64,000 bases of DNA from Gillisella vitis (lineage in GTDB: Bacteria; Pseudomonadota; Alphaproteobacteria; Rhizobiales; Rhizobiaceae): NCBI GenBank assembly GCA_009744235.1, contig WPHV01000007.1, forward strand, positions 248,001-312,000, written 5' to 3'. This document shows, piece by piece, positions 53,757 through 63,189 of the stretch (position 1 is its first letter; each line of letters opens with the position of its first letter). The translations under genes were made by a program, and so were the position numbers. The notes beneath the pieces are model-generated. The model was given only the letters and a program-made list of their open reading frames with translations. It made no database searches and was not told where the DNA came from.

Positions 53757-54254
53757 GTGAGCATGACTTCACCCTCCACCGATGCCGGATTGCCAACACC
53801 CTATGAGCGCCTTGCCGCTCTGGGCATTGCGCTGCCGCCATCCCCACCGCCAATCGCCAATTTCGTCACCCATGTGCGGGAAGGCAATCTGCTGTTTCTC
53901 TCCGGTCAAGGTCCACGCGAGGCAGATGGCTTTCTCTATTCCGGCAAAGTTGGTGACGACGTGCCGCTGGAAGATGCCTATCGCCACGCCCGCCTCACCG
54001 GCATCAACCTGATTGCCGTGATGCATGATGCGCTGGGTGATCTCTGCCGCGTGCGCAAAATTGTCAAAATGCTCGGCATGGTCAACGCCGCGCCGGATTT
54101 TCGCGATCATCCGCAGGTGATCAATGGCTGTTCAGACCTGTTCATGGAAGTGTTTGGGCAGGCGGGTCAGCACGCCCGCTCGGCGGTTGGTTTTGGCTCA
54201 CTGCCGGGCAATATCACCGTGGAAATCGAAGTGATTGTGGCGTTGCACGAATGA
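53757..54254 (+). CDS. RidA (YjgF/YER057c) family protein
   Basis: A 165-residue small protein of the RidA fold: YERLAALGIALPPSPPPIANFV, LLFLSGQGPREADGF, DVPLEDAYRHARLTGINLIAVM and the closing GSLPGNITVEIEVIVALHE. RidA proteins hydrolyse reactive enamine/imine intermediates made by PLP enzymes; the SelA-fold PLP enzyme close by would make such an intermediate. Start is GTG 53757 or ATG 53763; neither is certain. Last + gene before the converging IclR gene. Confidence 0.87.
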   Translation: MSMTSPSTDAGLPTPYERLAALGIALPPSPPPIANFVTHVREGNLLFLSGQGPREADGFLYSGKVGDDVPLEDAYRHARLTGINLIAVMHDALGDLCRVRKIVKMLGMVNAAPDFRDHPQVINGCSDLFMEVFGQAGQHARSAVGFGSLPGNITVEIEVIVALHE

Positions 54255-54265
54255 GAAAGGCCCTC

Positions 54266-55090
54266 TCAGTGAACCCGCCAACCCATGCGCTTTTCGATCC
54301 GCTCCGCCGAGGCCTGAACATGGCCCACATAGGGATTGCCGTCAGAAAATGCCTTTTGCTCTGGCAAGACGATGGAGATGGTAGCAACACAGGCACCATC
54401 CCGATCACAAATCGGCGAGGCAATACAGGCCACCGCATAATCGGACTCGCCTGCCTGAATCGACAGGCGCTGCTCAAAGGCCCTTGCCGCCGCATCCGAC
54501 AGTGTCCGCGCATCCACCTCGGCACGCCCGGTTGGCGACGAGCGGGCGCAATGGGCAAACAGTTCTATGCGCTCCTTTTCCGGCAAATGGCCAACGAGAA
54601 GGCGGCCAGACGCCGTCCAGTTCAGCGGCACACGGGTGCCAACCCGCGAGGCGACCTGAAAATGGCTTGGCCCCTCGGCCATGGCCAACACCAGCATATG
54701 GTCATTGTCGCGACCGCACACTTGCACGGTCTCGCCCGCTTCGCGGCACAGATCATGCATTTCCTGCGTGGCAATGCCGATAAAATCGAGCGACCGGGAA
54801 TAGGCAAGGCCATAATGGTAAAGCCGTGGGCCGAGCCAGATGGCCCCGTCGCCACTGCGGGTCAGCATGTTCTTGTCCACCAGATCGTCAATGATGGTGT
54901 AAATGGTGGACAGCGGTGCGCCAACCGCCTTGGCAATGGCGTAAGGACCAACGGGCGCGCCCGTTTCATACAGATGATCCAGCACCTGCAAGGCGCGGTC
55001 CATGCCGCTGACGCGCGAGCGCCGCTCCGCCGGGGCCTCAACGGGCTGGCTGTCTACGGCAACCGATACCGTGCGTGCCTTGCTATCCAT
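54266..55090 (-). CDS. IclR-family transcriptional regulator
   Basis: About 274 residues. A winged helix at residues 28-85 (GMDRALQVLDHLYETGAPVGPYAIAKAVGAPLSTIYTIIDDLVDKNML, in parts) is followed by the IclR effector domain (YHYGLAYSRSLDFIGIATQEMHDL, GETVQVCGRDN, NWTASGRLLVGHLP, and AVACIASPICDRDGACVATISI). The start is the ATG at 55090, with AAGGAT upstream; frames open far beyond it are not conserved-looking. Divergent from the SelA-fold gene and converging on the RidA gene, so it likely controls this catabolic unit. Confidence 0.9.
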   Translation of the reverse strand: MDSKARTVSVAVDSQPVEAPAERRSRVSGMDRALQVLDHLYETGAPVGPYAIAKAVGAPLSTIYTIIDDLVDKNMLTRSGDGAIWLGPRLYHYGLAYSRSLDFIGIATQEMHDLCREAGETVQVCGRDNDHMLVLAMAEGPSHFQVASRVGTRVPLNWTASGRLLVGHLPEKERIELFAHCARSSPTGRAEVDARTLSDAAARAFEQRLSIQAGESDYAVACIASPICDRDGACVATISIVLPEQKAFSDGNPYVGHVQASAERIEKRMGWRVH

Positions 55091-55189
55091 CATACGATCC
55101 TTACCTGAATGATCGGCTATTACATTATAACGGCATAGCTGTCGATTGTAGAAATGACGGGCCTTTGCCCACAACAAGTGGAAAAGCTT

Positions 55190-56386
55190 ATGACCAACGA
55201 TATTCGCACCCAGCTCGGCCTTCGCCCGGTGATCAATGTTTCCGGCACCATGACCAGCCTTGGCGCATCCATTGTGGTGCCGGAGGCGATTGCCGCCATG
55301 ACGGCGATTCTGCCGCAATTTGTGGAAATCAGTGATCTTCAGTGCAAAGCCAGCGCCATTATTGCCCGGCTGACCGGGGCTGAAGCAGGTTTTATCACCG
55401 CCTCATGCTCAGCAGGCATCAGCCTTGCCGTGGCAGGCACAATTACCGGGCCGGATCTGCTGGCCATTGAAAAGCTGCCGGATGTCAGCACGACCAAGAA
55501 CGAAGTGCTGGTACAGATGGGCCATCTGGTCAGCTATGGCGCGCCGGTCGATCAATCCATCCGTCTGGGCGGCGGCAAGGTGGTGCTGGTGGGGCAGGCA
55601 ACGTCTGCGCACCGCTACCATATGGAAAATGCCATTACGGAAAACACCGCCGCCGCCGTCTATGTCGTTTCGCACCACGTGGTGCATTATGGCCTTCTGC
55701 ATTTGAAAGAATTTGTCGAGATCGCCCATGCGCGCGGTGTGCCGGTGATTGTCGATGCCGCATCGGAATATGACCTTCGGACCTTCCTCGATCAGGGCGC
55801 GGATATTGCCCTCTATTCCGGTCATAAATTCCTCGGCGGCCCCACATCGGGCATTGTTGCCGGGCGCAAGGATCTGGTGCGCAATGCCTATTTGCAAAAC
55901 ATGGGCATTGGCCGGGGCATGAAAGTGGGTAAGGAAAGCGTCTTTGGCGTCATGGCAGCGCTGGAAGCCTGGGAAAAGCGTGACCATGCAGCGGTACGCG
56001 CCACTGAAACCGGCTATCTGCATCTGTGGAAAGAAGCGCTGGATGGCCGCCCCGGTGTAACGGCGCTGGTTGAGCCAGACCCAACCCACAATCCGCTGGA
56101 TCGCCTGCGGGTGATCCTCTCACCACAAGAAGCCCATATCAGCGCCTATGATCTGGCAGGCGCGCTAGCCCGTGGCAATCCGCCGATCATCGTTCGCGAC
56201 CATGAGGCAGAACATCATTATTTCTATCTCGATCCTTGCAATCTGCATCCGGGCCAAGAGGTCATCGTGCGTGACCGTCTGGTGGAAGAACTCGACAAGG
56301 CGAGAGCGTCGAATGAAGTGATCAACACGCCGCATGAAGAATGGGGCCGCCATCGCTTCGATTCCATGCTGCGCTGGCCGGATTAA
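55190..56386 (+). CDS. SelA-fold PLP enzyme (D-glucosaminate ammonia-lyase-like)
   Basis: A 398-residue PLP-dependent enzyme of the SelA-like group: [42 protein letters not shown]189 ([10 protein letters not shown]) and the PLP lysine K213 ([14 protein letters not shown]). Related enzymes such as DgaE remove ammonia from D-glucosaminate-6-phosphate, and partners of cog3964 amidohydrolases are often of this type. Beta-elimination of ammonia from an amino acid or amino-sugar acid is the best guess, with RidA clearing the enamine. The start at 55190 has GGAAAA upstream. Confidence 0.82.
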   Translation: MTNDIRTQLGLRPVINVSGTMTSLGASIVVPEAIAAMTAILPQFVEISDLQCKASAIIARLTGAEAGFITASCSAGISLAVAGTITGPDLLAIEKLPDVSTTKNEVLVQMGHLVSYGAPVDQSIRLGGGKVVLVGQATSAHRYHMENAITENTAAAVYVVSHHVVHYGLLHLKEFVEIAHARGVPVIVDAASEYDLRTFLDQGADIALYSGHKFLGGPTSGIVAGRKDLVRNAYLQNMGIGRGMKVGKESVFGVMAALEAWEKRDHAAVRATETGYLHLWKEALDGRPGVTALVEPDPTHNPLDRLRVILSPQEAHISAYDLAGALARGNPPIIVRDHEAEHHYFYLDPCNLHPGQEVIVRDRLVEELDKARASNEVINTPHEEWGRHRFDSMLRWPD

Positions 56387-56478
56387 GCATCGCCGTCCCA
56401 TTCCGAATGTAAGTTGCTGAAGACGGCATCGCAGGACTGGATTACTGGCACCATTCAGAGGTTTTGTGCAATCACTCT

Positions 56479-56519
56479 CTCAGCCCTGTCAGGTTAGATT
56501 GTAACCAGACAGGGCTGAG
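56479..56519 (+). terminator. Strong hairpin after the SelA-fold gene
   Basis: A 41-nt stem-loop: CTCAGCCCTGTC (56479-56490) pairs with GACAGGGCTGAG (56508-56519), and GGTTA with TAACC inside, with a 5-nt loop and one A-A bulge pair. A moderately T-rich tail follows. It ends the SelA-fold transcription unit. The remaining 300 bp up to the diguanylate cyclase gene show no supported gene. Confidence 0.75.
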
Positions 56520-56815
56520 GCTCTCTTGTTTTCTTGATTGCTGACGCATTGCACAGAAATTTTGATGGTGACATGCCAATGATCGGCAGAAATGACGGTT
56601 TGACGTTAGCGTGAAATTTACCCGTCGCACTTCCATCGGAAATCCGTCGATGGGAAGGCGGAAACAGAATGATCAGGCTTTCACAAACCTCCATCCGCTC
56701 GATTTCAAGTCCGCGAAGCGACACCTTTCCTTGGTCGGCCTCTTCTTAACCATTCACGCTATCGCTTTATTTAGAGTGGTCCGATATAAATATCGCATCA
56801 CCGTGCGAGCACTGA

Positions 56816-58354
56816 ATGTATCCTTGGTCTGAACTCCTTGCGAACCTGGCAATCGTTGCCATCACAACGTCGACCTGGACATTTGTCCGGCCACACCTCG
56901 CTCGCCAAGGATCGCGCGCCTTTTCGTTGATTTTTGGCTGCCTCATGGCGGTTGGGCTGGTCGCGACCATGGCCTTGCCATTTCGCTTCACCGACGGTGT
57001 TTTCCTGGACACCCGGTATACATTTCTCGCGATATCGGGTTTCTTCGGTGGCCCCATTGCGGCTATCCCACCACTTATTGTGGGAATTATCAGGCGATTG
57101 ATGATCGGAGGCGTGGGCATAACGGTTGGCATCCCGCAAATCATCGCGGCTGCATGCATCGGTATCATCGCAAGCCGATTGCTTCGCGGCAAGATCCCGA
57201 CTTTCCCGCAGATCGCAGCACTTGCTTTGTTCGTCGCGGTCAGCGGCGTAGCCGGCTTCTTCTTTGTCCGTCCCTTTGAGGTCTGGGGCAATCTGATCGT
57301 CGTGACCGTCGGTCCATTCATGGTGGTCTTGTTTGGAGCCACCCTGTTATCCGCTCTTGCCATTGCGCAGGAGATGAAGCGGACAAGGCTTGAAAGGGAT
57401 TTGGCCGCGGCACAGATCCGTCTCGCCGATGCGCTCGCGACCATGGCGGATGGCTTGGCACTTTTCGACCGCGATGGCGTGCTGGTTTTTACCAATCAGA
57501 GATACCTCGATATCTTCAAGGAAACGGCGGATGTCAGGGTGCCCGGGAAAAACATCCGGGAAATCTTGCGGACATCCTTCGAACGCAATGAAGAAGCGCA
57601 CGTTGAATCGGATATCGGTCCTATCATCGATCGTGTTGCGGAAGGCCTGTTCCGGCCCAGCGATCGTCTGATTCAACTGGCCGACGGACGTTCAATCGAG
57701 GCAAGAACGCGGATCACGGGCGAGGGGGAGGCGATGATCGTTTACGCGGATATCACTCTTCATTGTCAACGGGAGGCGCGGTTGCATGAGTTGAACGACC
57801 GCTTGTCGGCGTTGGCAGATACAGACGAATTGACTGGTTTGATGAACCGCCGTGGTCTGGAAGCGTCCATGGACCAGGCTTTTGACCGGGCCAAGGATCA
57901 AGGCGCCAATATTGGCCTTCTTCTTATCGATGTCGATTGGTTCAAGGCTTATAACGACACCTATGGCCATCCGGCCGGGGATAAGTGTCTTCAGATTGTC
58001 GCCAACACAGTTCATGCGACGTCCAGGTCATTTGCGGGAAGCATTGTGGCGCGGTATGGTGGGGAGGAACTGACCGTTGTATTGCCGAATGCATCAATAT
58101 CCGAAACCGAGGCAGTCGCGCAGCTCGTTTGTACAGCCGTGCGCACTCTGGCCATCGAGCATGTTGGAAGCGAAAAGCGCATCGTCACGGTGAGCGTCGG
58201 GGCCGCTAATTTGAAATCGATGCCGGGCCTGCGCAAGACGGACCTCCTTCTACAGGCTGACGCGGCGCTCTATGCAGCCAAGGCGGCGGGGAGGGACTGT
58301 ATCCAGACAGCGCCTGATCTCCTTCCGACCGCCAGACGCGCCGACAGCCGTTGA
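56816..58354 (+). CDS. Membrane diguanylate cyclase (5TMR-LYT, PAS-like, GGDEF)
   Basis: A 512-residue protein that makes cyclic di-GMP. Residues 1-190 are a 5TMR-LYT-type membrane sensor (FFGGPIAAIPPLIVGIIRRL, IGGVGITVGIPQIIAAACIG). Residues 200-320 are PAS-like (MADGLALFDRDGVLVFTNQRYLDIF). The C-terminal GGDEF domain has TDELTGLMNRRGL, DVDWFKAYNDTYGHPAGD and the active-site GGEEL. The usual inhibitory RxxD site upstream of GGEEL is absent (FAGS in its place), so product inhibition is probably lost. The signal sensed is unknown. Confidence 0.88.
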   Translation: MYPWSELLANLAIVAITTSTWTFVRPHLARQGSRAFSLIFGCLMAVGLVATMALPFRFTDGVFLDTRYTFLAISGFFGGPIAAIPPLIVGIIRRLMIGGVGITVGIPQIIAAACIGIIASRLLRGKIPTFPQIAALALFVAVSGVAGFFFVRPFEVWGNLIVVTVGPFMVVLFGATLLSALAIAQEMKRTRLERDLAAAQIRLADALATMADGLALFDRDGVLVFTNQRYLDIFKETADVRVPGKNIREILRTSFERNEEAHVESDIGPIIDRVAEGLFRPSDRLIQLADGRSIEARTRITGEGEAMIVYADITLHCQREARLHELNDRLSALADTDELTGLMNRRGLEASMDQAFDRAKDQGANIGLLLIDVDWFKAYNDTYGHPAGDKCLQIVANTVHATSRSFAGSIVARYGGEELTVVLPNASISETEAVAQLVCTAVRTLAIEHVGSEKRIVTVSVGAANLKSMPGLRKTDLLLQADAALYAAKAAGRDCIQTAPDLLPTARRADSR

Positions 58355-58548
58355 CTTTGGATGGTCAGCCGCTCGCGTCCTGTTTGCATCAAACATCAAA
58401 GACGCGCAAACACTCCGAATTTCAGGAATATCCGTTGCGGCAAAGCCGTCAGTGGAGTCTAATGCCTGACAAGACGATGGGCGTATTACAGCAGTCGTGC
58501 TGCTTTCCACGATAGTCTGTGCCTCCGCTACTCCAGTTTGGCGATTGA

Positions 58549-59442
58549 ATGACGATATTTTCTGTCCGGCATATTACCTCATATCGGTATAAGAGACCGG
58601 TCGAATTCGGCGAGCACAGATTGATGTTCAGGCCGCGGGATAGTTTTGACCAGACACTTCTGAGTTCTAACCTGGATGTCAGTCCAAAACCCGATTACAT
58701 CAGGTGGATCCATGATGTGTTTGGCAATTGCGTTGCGCTGGTGGGGTTTACTGGCAAGGCGCGGGAACTCTGCTTCGGGACAAATATCCGGCTTGACCAT
58801 ACCCAGCAGGTTGAAATGGATCTGCAGATCGATGCAGAAGCTCTCCACTATCCTTTTGCATACGACCCGGAGGAAGTGGTCGACCTGGAACGGACAATCA
58901 AACGGCATTTTCCGGATCCAGACGATGAGGTTGGCAGATGGACACGGCAGTTCGTGCGGATCGGTCAGCCGACCGAAACCGGTCGCCTGCTGATGACCCT
59001 TTGTTATGCGATCCACGAGAGTTTCATCTATGCCCGGCGCCTCGAGCATGGAACGCAGACACCGCTCGAGACGCTCCGGCTTCGCCGTGGCACGTGCCGT
59101 GATTTTGCGCTGCTGATGATGGAGGCGGCCAGATCGCTCGGGCTCGCCGCCCGTTTCGTTACCGGCTATATCTATGTACCCGACCGCGACGGCTCAACGA
59201 AGCTTGGCGGCGGCTCCACCCATGCCTGGTGCCAGGTCTATCTTCCCGGTGCCGGATGGGTGGAATTCGATCCCACCAACGGGATTGTCGGAAACCGCGA
59301 TCTTATCCGTGTCGGTGTGGCGCGTGACCCAAAACAAGCGGTGCCGCTTTCCGGAAGCTACGACGGCGACGCGTCGGATTTCGACACGATGTCCGTCCAG
59401 GTTAACGTTACAACCGATGATCTGAACGATACCGCAGCATAG
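58549..59442 (+). CDS. Transglutaminase-like cysteine peptidase-fold protein, copy 1
   Basis: A 297-residue protein with the Transglut_N plus transglutaminase core: MTIFSVRHITSYRYKRPVEF, and the triad C183 (RRGTCRDFA), H225 (STHAWCQV) and D241 (EFDPTNG). All three are intact, so an active peptidase or amidase is likely. Many proteobacteria carry such genes in pairs with no settled function; protein or peptide crosslink hydrolysis has been suggested. Copy 2 follows 95 bp later. Confidence 0.85.
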   Translation: MTIFSVRHITSYRYKRPVEFGEHRLMFRPRDSFDQTLLSSNLDVSPKPDYIRWIHDVFGNCVALVGFTGKARELCFGTNIRLDHTQQVEMDLQIDAEALHYPFAYDPEEVVDLERTIKRHFPDPDDEVGRWTRQFVRIGQPTETGRLLMTLCYAIHESFIYARRLEHGTQTPLETLRLRRGTCRDFALLMMEAARSLGLAARFVTGYIYVPDRDGSTKLGGGSTHAWCQVYLPGAGWVEFDPTNGIVGNRDLIRVGVARDPKQAVPLSGSYDGDASDFDTMSVQVNVTTDDLNDTAA

Positions 59443-59536
59443 ATGGAACAGCTCGCTCGCTTGAGCGTTTTGCCGCCTGAACGAACATTCGTAGCCCGTA
59501 TTTCGGAAGTTTTTTATCAGAGGATGCCTATTCATC

Positions 59537-60340
59537 ATGAAGATACGCGCGGGATTTCGCATAGGTTACGAATGCCAGCAAGAGACTGCCATGCTGCTGG
59601 TGCTCAATATCCATCCATCCCGTCGCACCGATCTGCTGCAGGACCAGGTCCTGAGTTTCGACCGGCCGATCGAGGCCTGGGGTTATTTTGATAGCTTCGG
59701 CAATGCCTGTAGCCGCATCGTCGCGCCACCTGGACTGACAACGATTTCTACGGAATTCGAGATCTACGATGGCGGTCTTCCAGATCCTGTGCCAGAAAAT
59801 GCGTGGCAGCATGACATCAAGGATCTTCCGGATGAGGTGCTCGTCTTTCTGCTCGGCAGCCGGTATTGCGATACGGATCGTCTTTCCGATTTCGCCTGGA
59901 AGACCTTTTCCTTTACCCCTTTGGGCTGGCCGCGGGTGAAGGCGATCCTGGATTTCGTCCACAACCATATCACCTTCAACTATCAGAAGGCTGATCTTCT
60001 CCGCACGGCTTTTGGAGGTTTTACCGATCAAACCGGCGTTTGCCGCGATTTTGCGCATCTTGCGATCACGCTATGCCGTTGCATGAATATTCCGGCGCGT
60101 TACTGCACCGGGTATCTGGGGGATATAGGCGTGCCTGATGATCCGAATCCAATGGATTTCAGTGCATGGTTTGAAGTCTATCTCGGCGGTCGCTGGCATA
60201 CGGTTGATGCCCGACACAACAAGCCCCGGATAGGCCGCATCCTCATGGCCATCGGACGGGATGCCACAGACGTGGCGCTTTCAACCGCTTTCGGCCCTGC
60301 CATCTTGACGCAATTCGACGTGACAACCATCGAGATATAG
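59537..60340 (+). CDS. Transglutaminase-like protein, copy 2, lacking the usual histidine
   Basis: A 267-residue relative: MKIRAGFRIGYECQQETAML, then C169 (TGVCRDFAH) and D224 (HTVDARHN) in place of the triad cysteine and aspartate. The histidine expected in the H-A-W pattern is Ser209 (MDFSAWFEVYLGGRW). This may be the norm for its subfamily or may mean a changed or lost activity. Adjacent to copy 1 on the same strand and probably co-transcribed. Confidence 0.82.
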   Translation: MKIRAGFRIGYECQQETAMLLVLNIHPSRRTDLLQDQVLSFDRPIEAWGYFDSFGNACSRIVAPPGLTTISTEFEIYDGGLPDPVPENAWQHDIKDLPDEVLVFLLGSRYCDTDRLSDFAWKTFSFTPLGWPRVKAILDFVHNHITFNYQKADLLRTAFGGFTDQTGVCRDFAHLAITLCRCMNIPARYCTGYLGDIGVPDDPNPMDFSAWFEVYLGGRWHTVDARHNKPRIGRILMAIGRDATDVALSTAFGPAILTQFDVTTIEI

Positions 60341-60551
60341 AGTGTGGTGGAAGACGGCAGGCAAGCGGTTTGATCTCGTGCCTTACCTCGACGTCTTCAG
60401 CGCCCTGCCATGTCACACTTGCCGCAGGCCGATCATTGATGCCTACAGTTTTCGGCGAGGTTTTCTGCAATCGGTGGACTTTAGAACCGGATCGATTGAC
60501 CACTGATGCCATCCATCAAATGCGGCCTCTCTGAGAAATCACACTCGTCTC

Positions 60552-61319
60552 GTGACGGGATTGCTCGGCGCTGTTAAGCAAAGAGTATCGGACATACAGC
60601 GCGGTGAAATGGGCAACGCGGCGAAACGGGAGGCTGCCTTGGATTTCATGAAATTGCTCAAGTCGCTTGAGGAATTGCTCTACGAGTTGGTGTCCTGGCT
60701 GCTGTTTTATCCTCTCACTGTGTGGCGCTCGGTGACGAGACCTCTGAGTATGATGCGATACGCCGATCTCGAACTTGCCGATAGACCGGAGGATCAATAC
60801 GACGATACCCTGAGCCCTCCCTTGTTCCTGCTTATCACGCTGCTTCTGTCCCAAGGGCTGTCGACTGCTTTTCCGTCCACTTACGATACCACGGTTGCCG
60901 CCAAGGAACTGGGTTCGGTGTCGAACCTGCTCATCGCGCGTGGTGTGTTATTCGGGATCTATCCCCTTTGCATGGCAGTCACGCTTTTACGGCGCAAGTC
61001 GATAAGGATCACCAGAAGCTCGCTCCGCCCGCCCTTCTTCAGCCAGTGTTATGTCGCGGCGCCGTTCGCATTCATCATCGGCCTGGCGTTCGACTTGATG
61101 TTCATGCCCGACGGACAAGGTGTCCTGATCGGTCTCCTGACGCTGACTGCTGCCACACTCTGGTACGCGCAAGCCGAGGTTCGATGGTTTAAGCAGGATT
61201 TGGCTATTGGAGGATTGAAGGCGGTTGGCGTCTTCACCCTCGCTTTCCTGGCCGCGACAGTCGTGGCGTTCCTCCTGGCCATTACCATCGGCCTTGAAGC
61301 GAAAAACCTAACACCCTGA
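60552..61319 (+). CDS. Predicted membrane protein (rhizobial permease-like)
   Basis: Up to 255 residues. An amphipathic N-terminal part (LDFMKLLKSLEELLYELVSWLLFYPLTVWR) is followed by RPEDQYDDTLSPPLFLLITLLLSQGL and four to five membrane segments ending near residue 245. I recall similar proteins annotated as permeases in rhizobia, without known substrate. The GTG at 60552 is uncertain; ATGs at 60609 and 60648 are in frame and none has a good ribosome site. The gene lies between the transglutaminase pair and paoA. Confidence 0.72.
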   Translation: MTGLLGAVKQRVSDIQRGEMGNAAKREAALDFMKLLKSLEELLYELVSWLLFYPLTVWRSVTRPLSMMRYADLELADRPEDQYDDTLSPPLFLLITLLLSQGLSTAFPSTYDTTVAAKELGSVSNLLIARGVLFGIYPLCMAVTLLRRKSIRITRSSLRPPFFSQCYVAAPFAFIIGLAFDLMFMPDGQGVLIGLLTLTAATLWYAQAEVRWFKQDLAIGGLKAVGVFTLAFLAATVVAFLLAITIGLEAKNLTP

Positions 61320-61600
61320 TCGACAGTTAATCTCTGCCTTCTTTAGGAAACCATCGGGCCCTTCAGTGCTCCTGTGCGAAAGGTCAAATGACCCGACCAC
61401 ATTCGGGGCATGCGCCTTTGCGTTGCATTCATGTCGCCATCGCGGGAACTATCCTGCCGGACCTCCATTTAGGAAACGGAGCGATAAGTTCATTCAATGA
61501 ACGGCACCTCACCGTGAAACTCCGCAACCCTACGTTAGAAAATGACGCAAGAGTTCTGTGGTCTTGACCTCATTCCATGTCACCGAAAAGGGGAGCGGAC

Positions 61601-62239
61601 ATGTCGAACAGCAACCAACTGGATCTTTCCCGCCGGGATCTTCTTATCTCATCGGCTGTAACGGCCGTGGTCACAGGAGCCGGCGAGAGGAGCGTGGCAG
61701 CACAGCCTGCAGGAGACAAGATGAAATTAACGACACCTGTGACGCTAAACGTCAATGGAGCGCGCCGTGAGATTGAGGTCGACAACCGCACGACCCTTCT
61801 CGACGCGCTACGCGAGCACATGGATCTCACGGGCACGAAGAAGGGTTGTGACCATGGTCAATGTGGAGCCTGCACCGTCATGGTCGATGGTCGGCGGATC
61901 AATGCCTGTCTGACGCTGGCCGTCATGCATGACGGCGACGAGATCACCACGATCGAAGGTCTCGGTCAGCCTGGCAATCTTCATCCTATGCAGGCCGCCT
62001 TTGTCAAGCATGATGGTTTTCAGTGCGGCTACTGTACGCCCGGGCAAATCTGTTCCTCCATAGCGGTGCTTGAGGAAATCAAGGCGAATATCCCAAGTCA
62101 CGTGACGTCCGACCTCAACGGGCCTGCACAATTGACAGGCACCGAAATCCGCGAGCGGATGAGCGGAAACATCTGTCGATGCGGCGCCTATTCCAACATT
62201 GTCGACGCCATTTCCGAAGTTGGAGGGATCAAGGCATGA
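61601..62239 (+). CDS. paoA: Periplasmic aldehyde oxidoreductase, [2Fe-2S] subunit PaoA
   Basis: A 212-residue subunit of the molybdenum enzyme PaoABC. It starts with a Tat signal ([12 protein letters not shown]), which carries the folded complex out. The plant-type cluster is bound by [22 protein letters not shown] (given in outline) and the second by CGYCTPGQ and ICRCGAY. GGGGAG lies upstream of the ATG at 61601. Its stop overlaps the paoB start by ATGA. The complex oxidises aromatic aldehydes to acids in E. coli. Confidence 0.92.
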   Translation: MSNSNQLDLSRRDLLISSAVTAVVTGAGERSVAAQPAGDKMKLTTPVTLNVNGARREIEVDNRTTLLDALREHMDLTGTKKGCDHGQCGACTVMVDGRRINACLTLAVMHDGDEITTIEGLGQPGNLHPMQAAFVKHDGFQCGYCTPGQICSSIAVLEEIKANIPSHVTSDLNGPAQLTGTEIRERMSGNICRCGAYSNIVDAISEVGGIKA

Positions 62240-63186
62240 GAGCTTTCACCTTTGAGCGCGCGCCCTCGATCGAGGCCGCAGTGAAGACGGCTGCTGCCAA
62301 CCCGGACGCCAGGTTTATCGCTGGCGGCACCAACCTGCTCGATCTGATGAAACTCGAAATCGAGACGCCAACCCATATCATCGATGTGAATGGACTTGGT
62401 CTCGATAAAATCGAATCCACTGATGATGGCGGTTTGCGTATCGGTGCCCTCGTGCGAAACACCGATCTTGCCGCGCACGGGACTGTTCGCCGTGACTATG
62501 GTCTGTTGTCACGCGCCCTGGTTGCCGGTGCCTCCGGCCAACTTCGCAATAAGGCGACCACGGCCGGTAACCTGTTGCAGCGCACCCGCTGTCCGTATTT
62601 CTATGATCCGAACCAGCCATGCAACAAGCGTCAGCCGGGCAGCGGCTGCTCGGCCATTGGCGGGTTCAGCCGTCAACATGCGGTTGTCGGGGTAAGTGAT
62701 GCCTGCATCGCCACCCATCCCAGCGATATGGCAATCGCCATGCGGGCGCTCGATGCGACCATCGAAACAGTAAAACCAGATGGCAGCCGCCGGTCTATTC
62801 CGATTGCCGATTTCCATCGTCTTCCAGGAGAGACCCCGCATATCGAAAGCGTATTGGAGCGCGGCGAATTCGTGACCGCCGTCCTGCTTCCACCACCCAT
62901 CGGCGGAAAGCATATCTATCGAAAGGTCCGGGACCGGGCGTCCTATGCGTTTGCGCTGATTTCAGTCGGCGCTGTCATTCAAGCGGATGGTACGGGACGT
63001 GTTGCCGTCGGCGGCGTCGCCCATAAGCCATGGCGGATTGAAGCCGCAGAAGCGGAACTGCCAAGAGGCGCTCGCGATACGGCGAAAGCCATTCTCGCCG
63101 ATGCCCGTCCGACTGAACAGAACCGGTTCAAGGTCGATCTTGTAGAGCGTACGCTTGGCGCCGTCCTTTCCGAAGCAAGGGGGTGA
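62236..63186 (+). CDS. paoB: Periplasmic aldehyde oxidoreductase, FAD subunit PaoB
   Basis: A 316-residue FAD-binding subunit ([61 protein letters not shown]). Cysteines in [21 protein letters not shown] mark the extra [4Fe-4S] site that sets PaoB apart from other xanthine-dehydrogenase-type FAD subunits. Start overlaps the paoA stop (62236-62239, ATGA). The large subunit gene follows 3 bp after the stop. Confidence 0.92.
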   Translation: MRAFTFERAPSIEAAVKTAAANPDARFIAGGTNLLDLMKLEIETPTHIIDVNGLGLDKIESTDDGGLRIGALVRNTDLAAHGTVRRDYGLLSRALVAGASGQLRNKATTAGNLLQRTRCPYFYDPNQPCNKRQPGSGCSAIGGFSRQHAVVGVSDACIATHPSDMAIAMRALDATIETVKPDGSRRSIPIADFHRLPGETPHIESVLERGEFVTAVLLPPPIGGKHIYRKVRDRASYAFALISVGAVIQADGTGRVAVGGVAHKPWRIEAAEAELPRGARDTAKAILADARPTEQNRFKVDLVERTLGAVLSEARG

Positions 63187-63189
63187 CCC

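Noticed and set aside
54251..55108. 285-codon + frame opposite the IclR gene
   Set aside because: Antisense shadow of a clear regulator.
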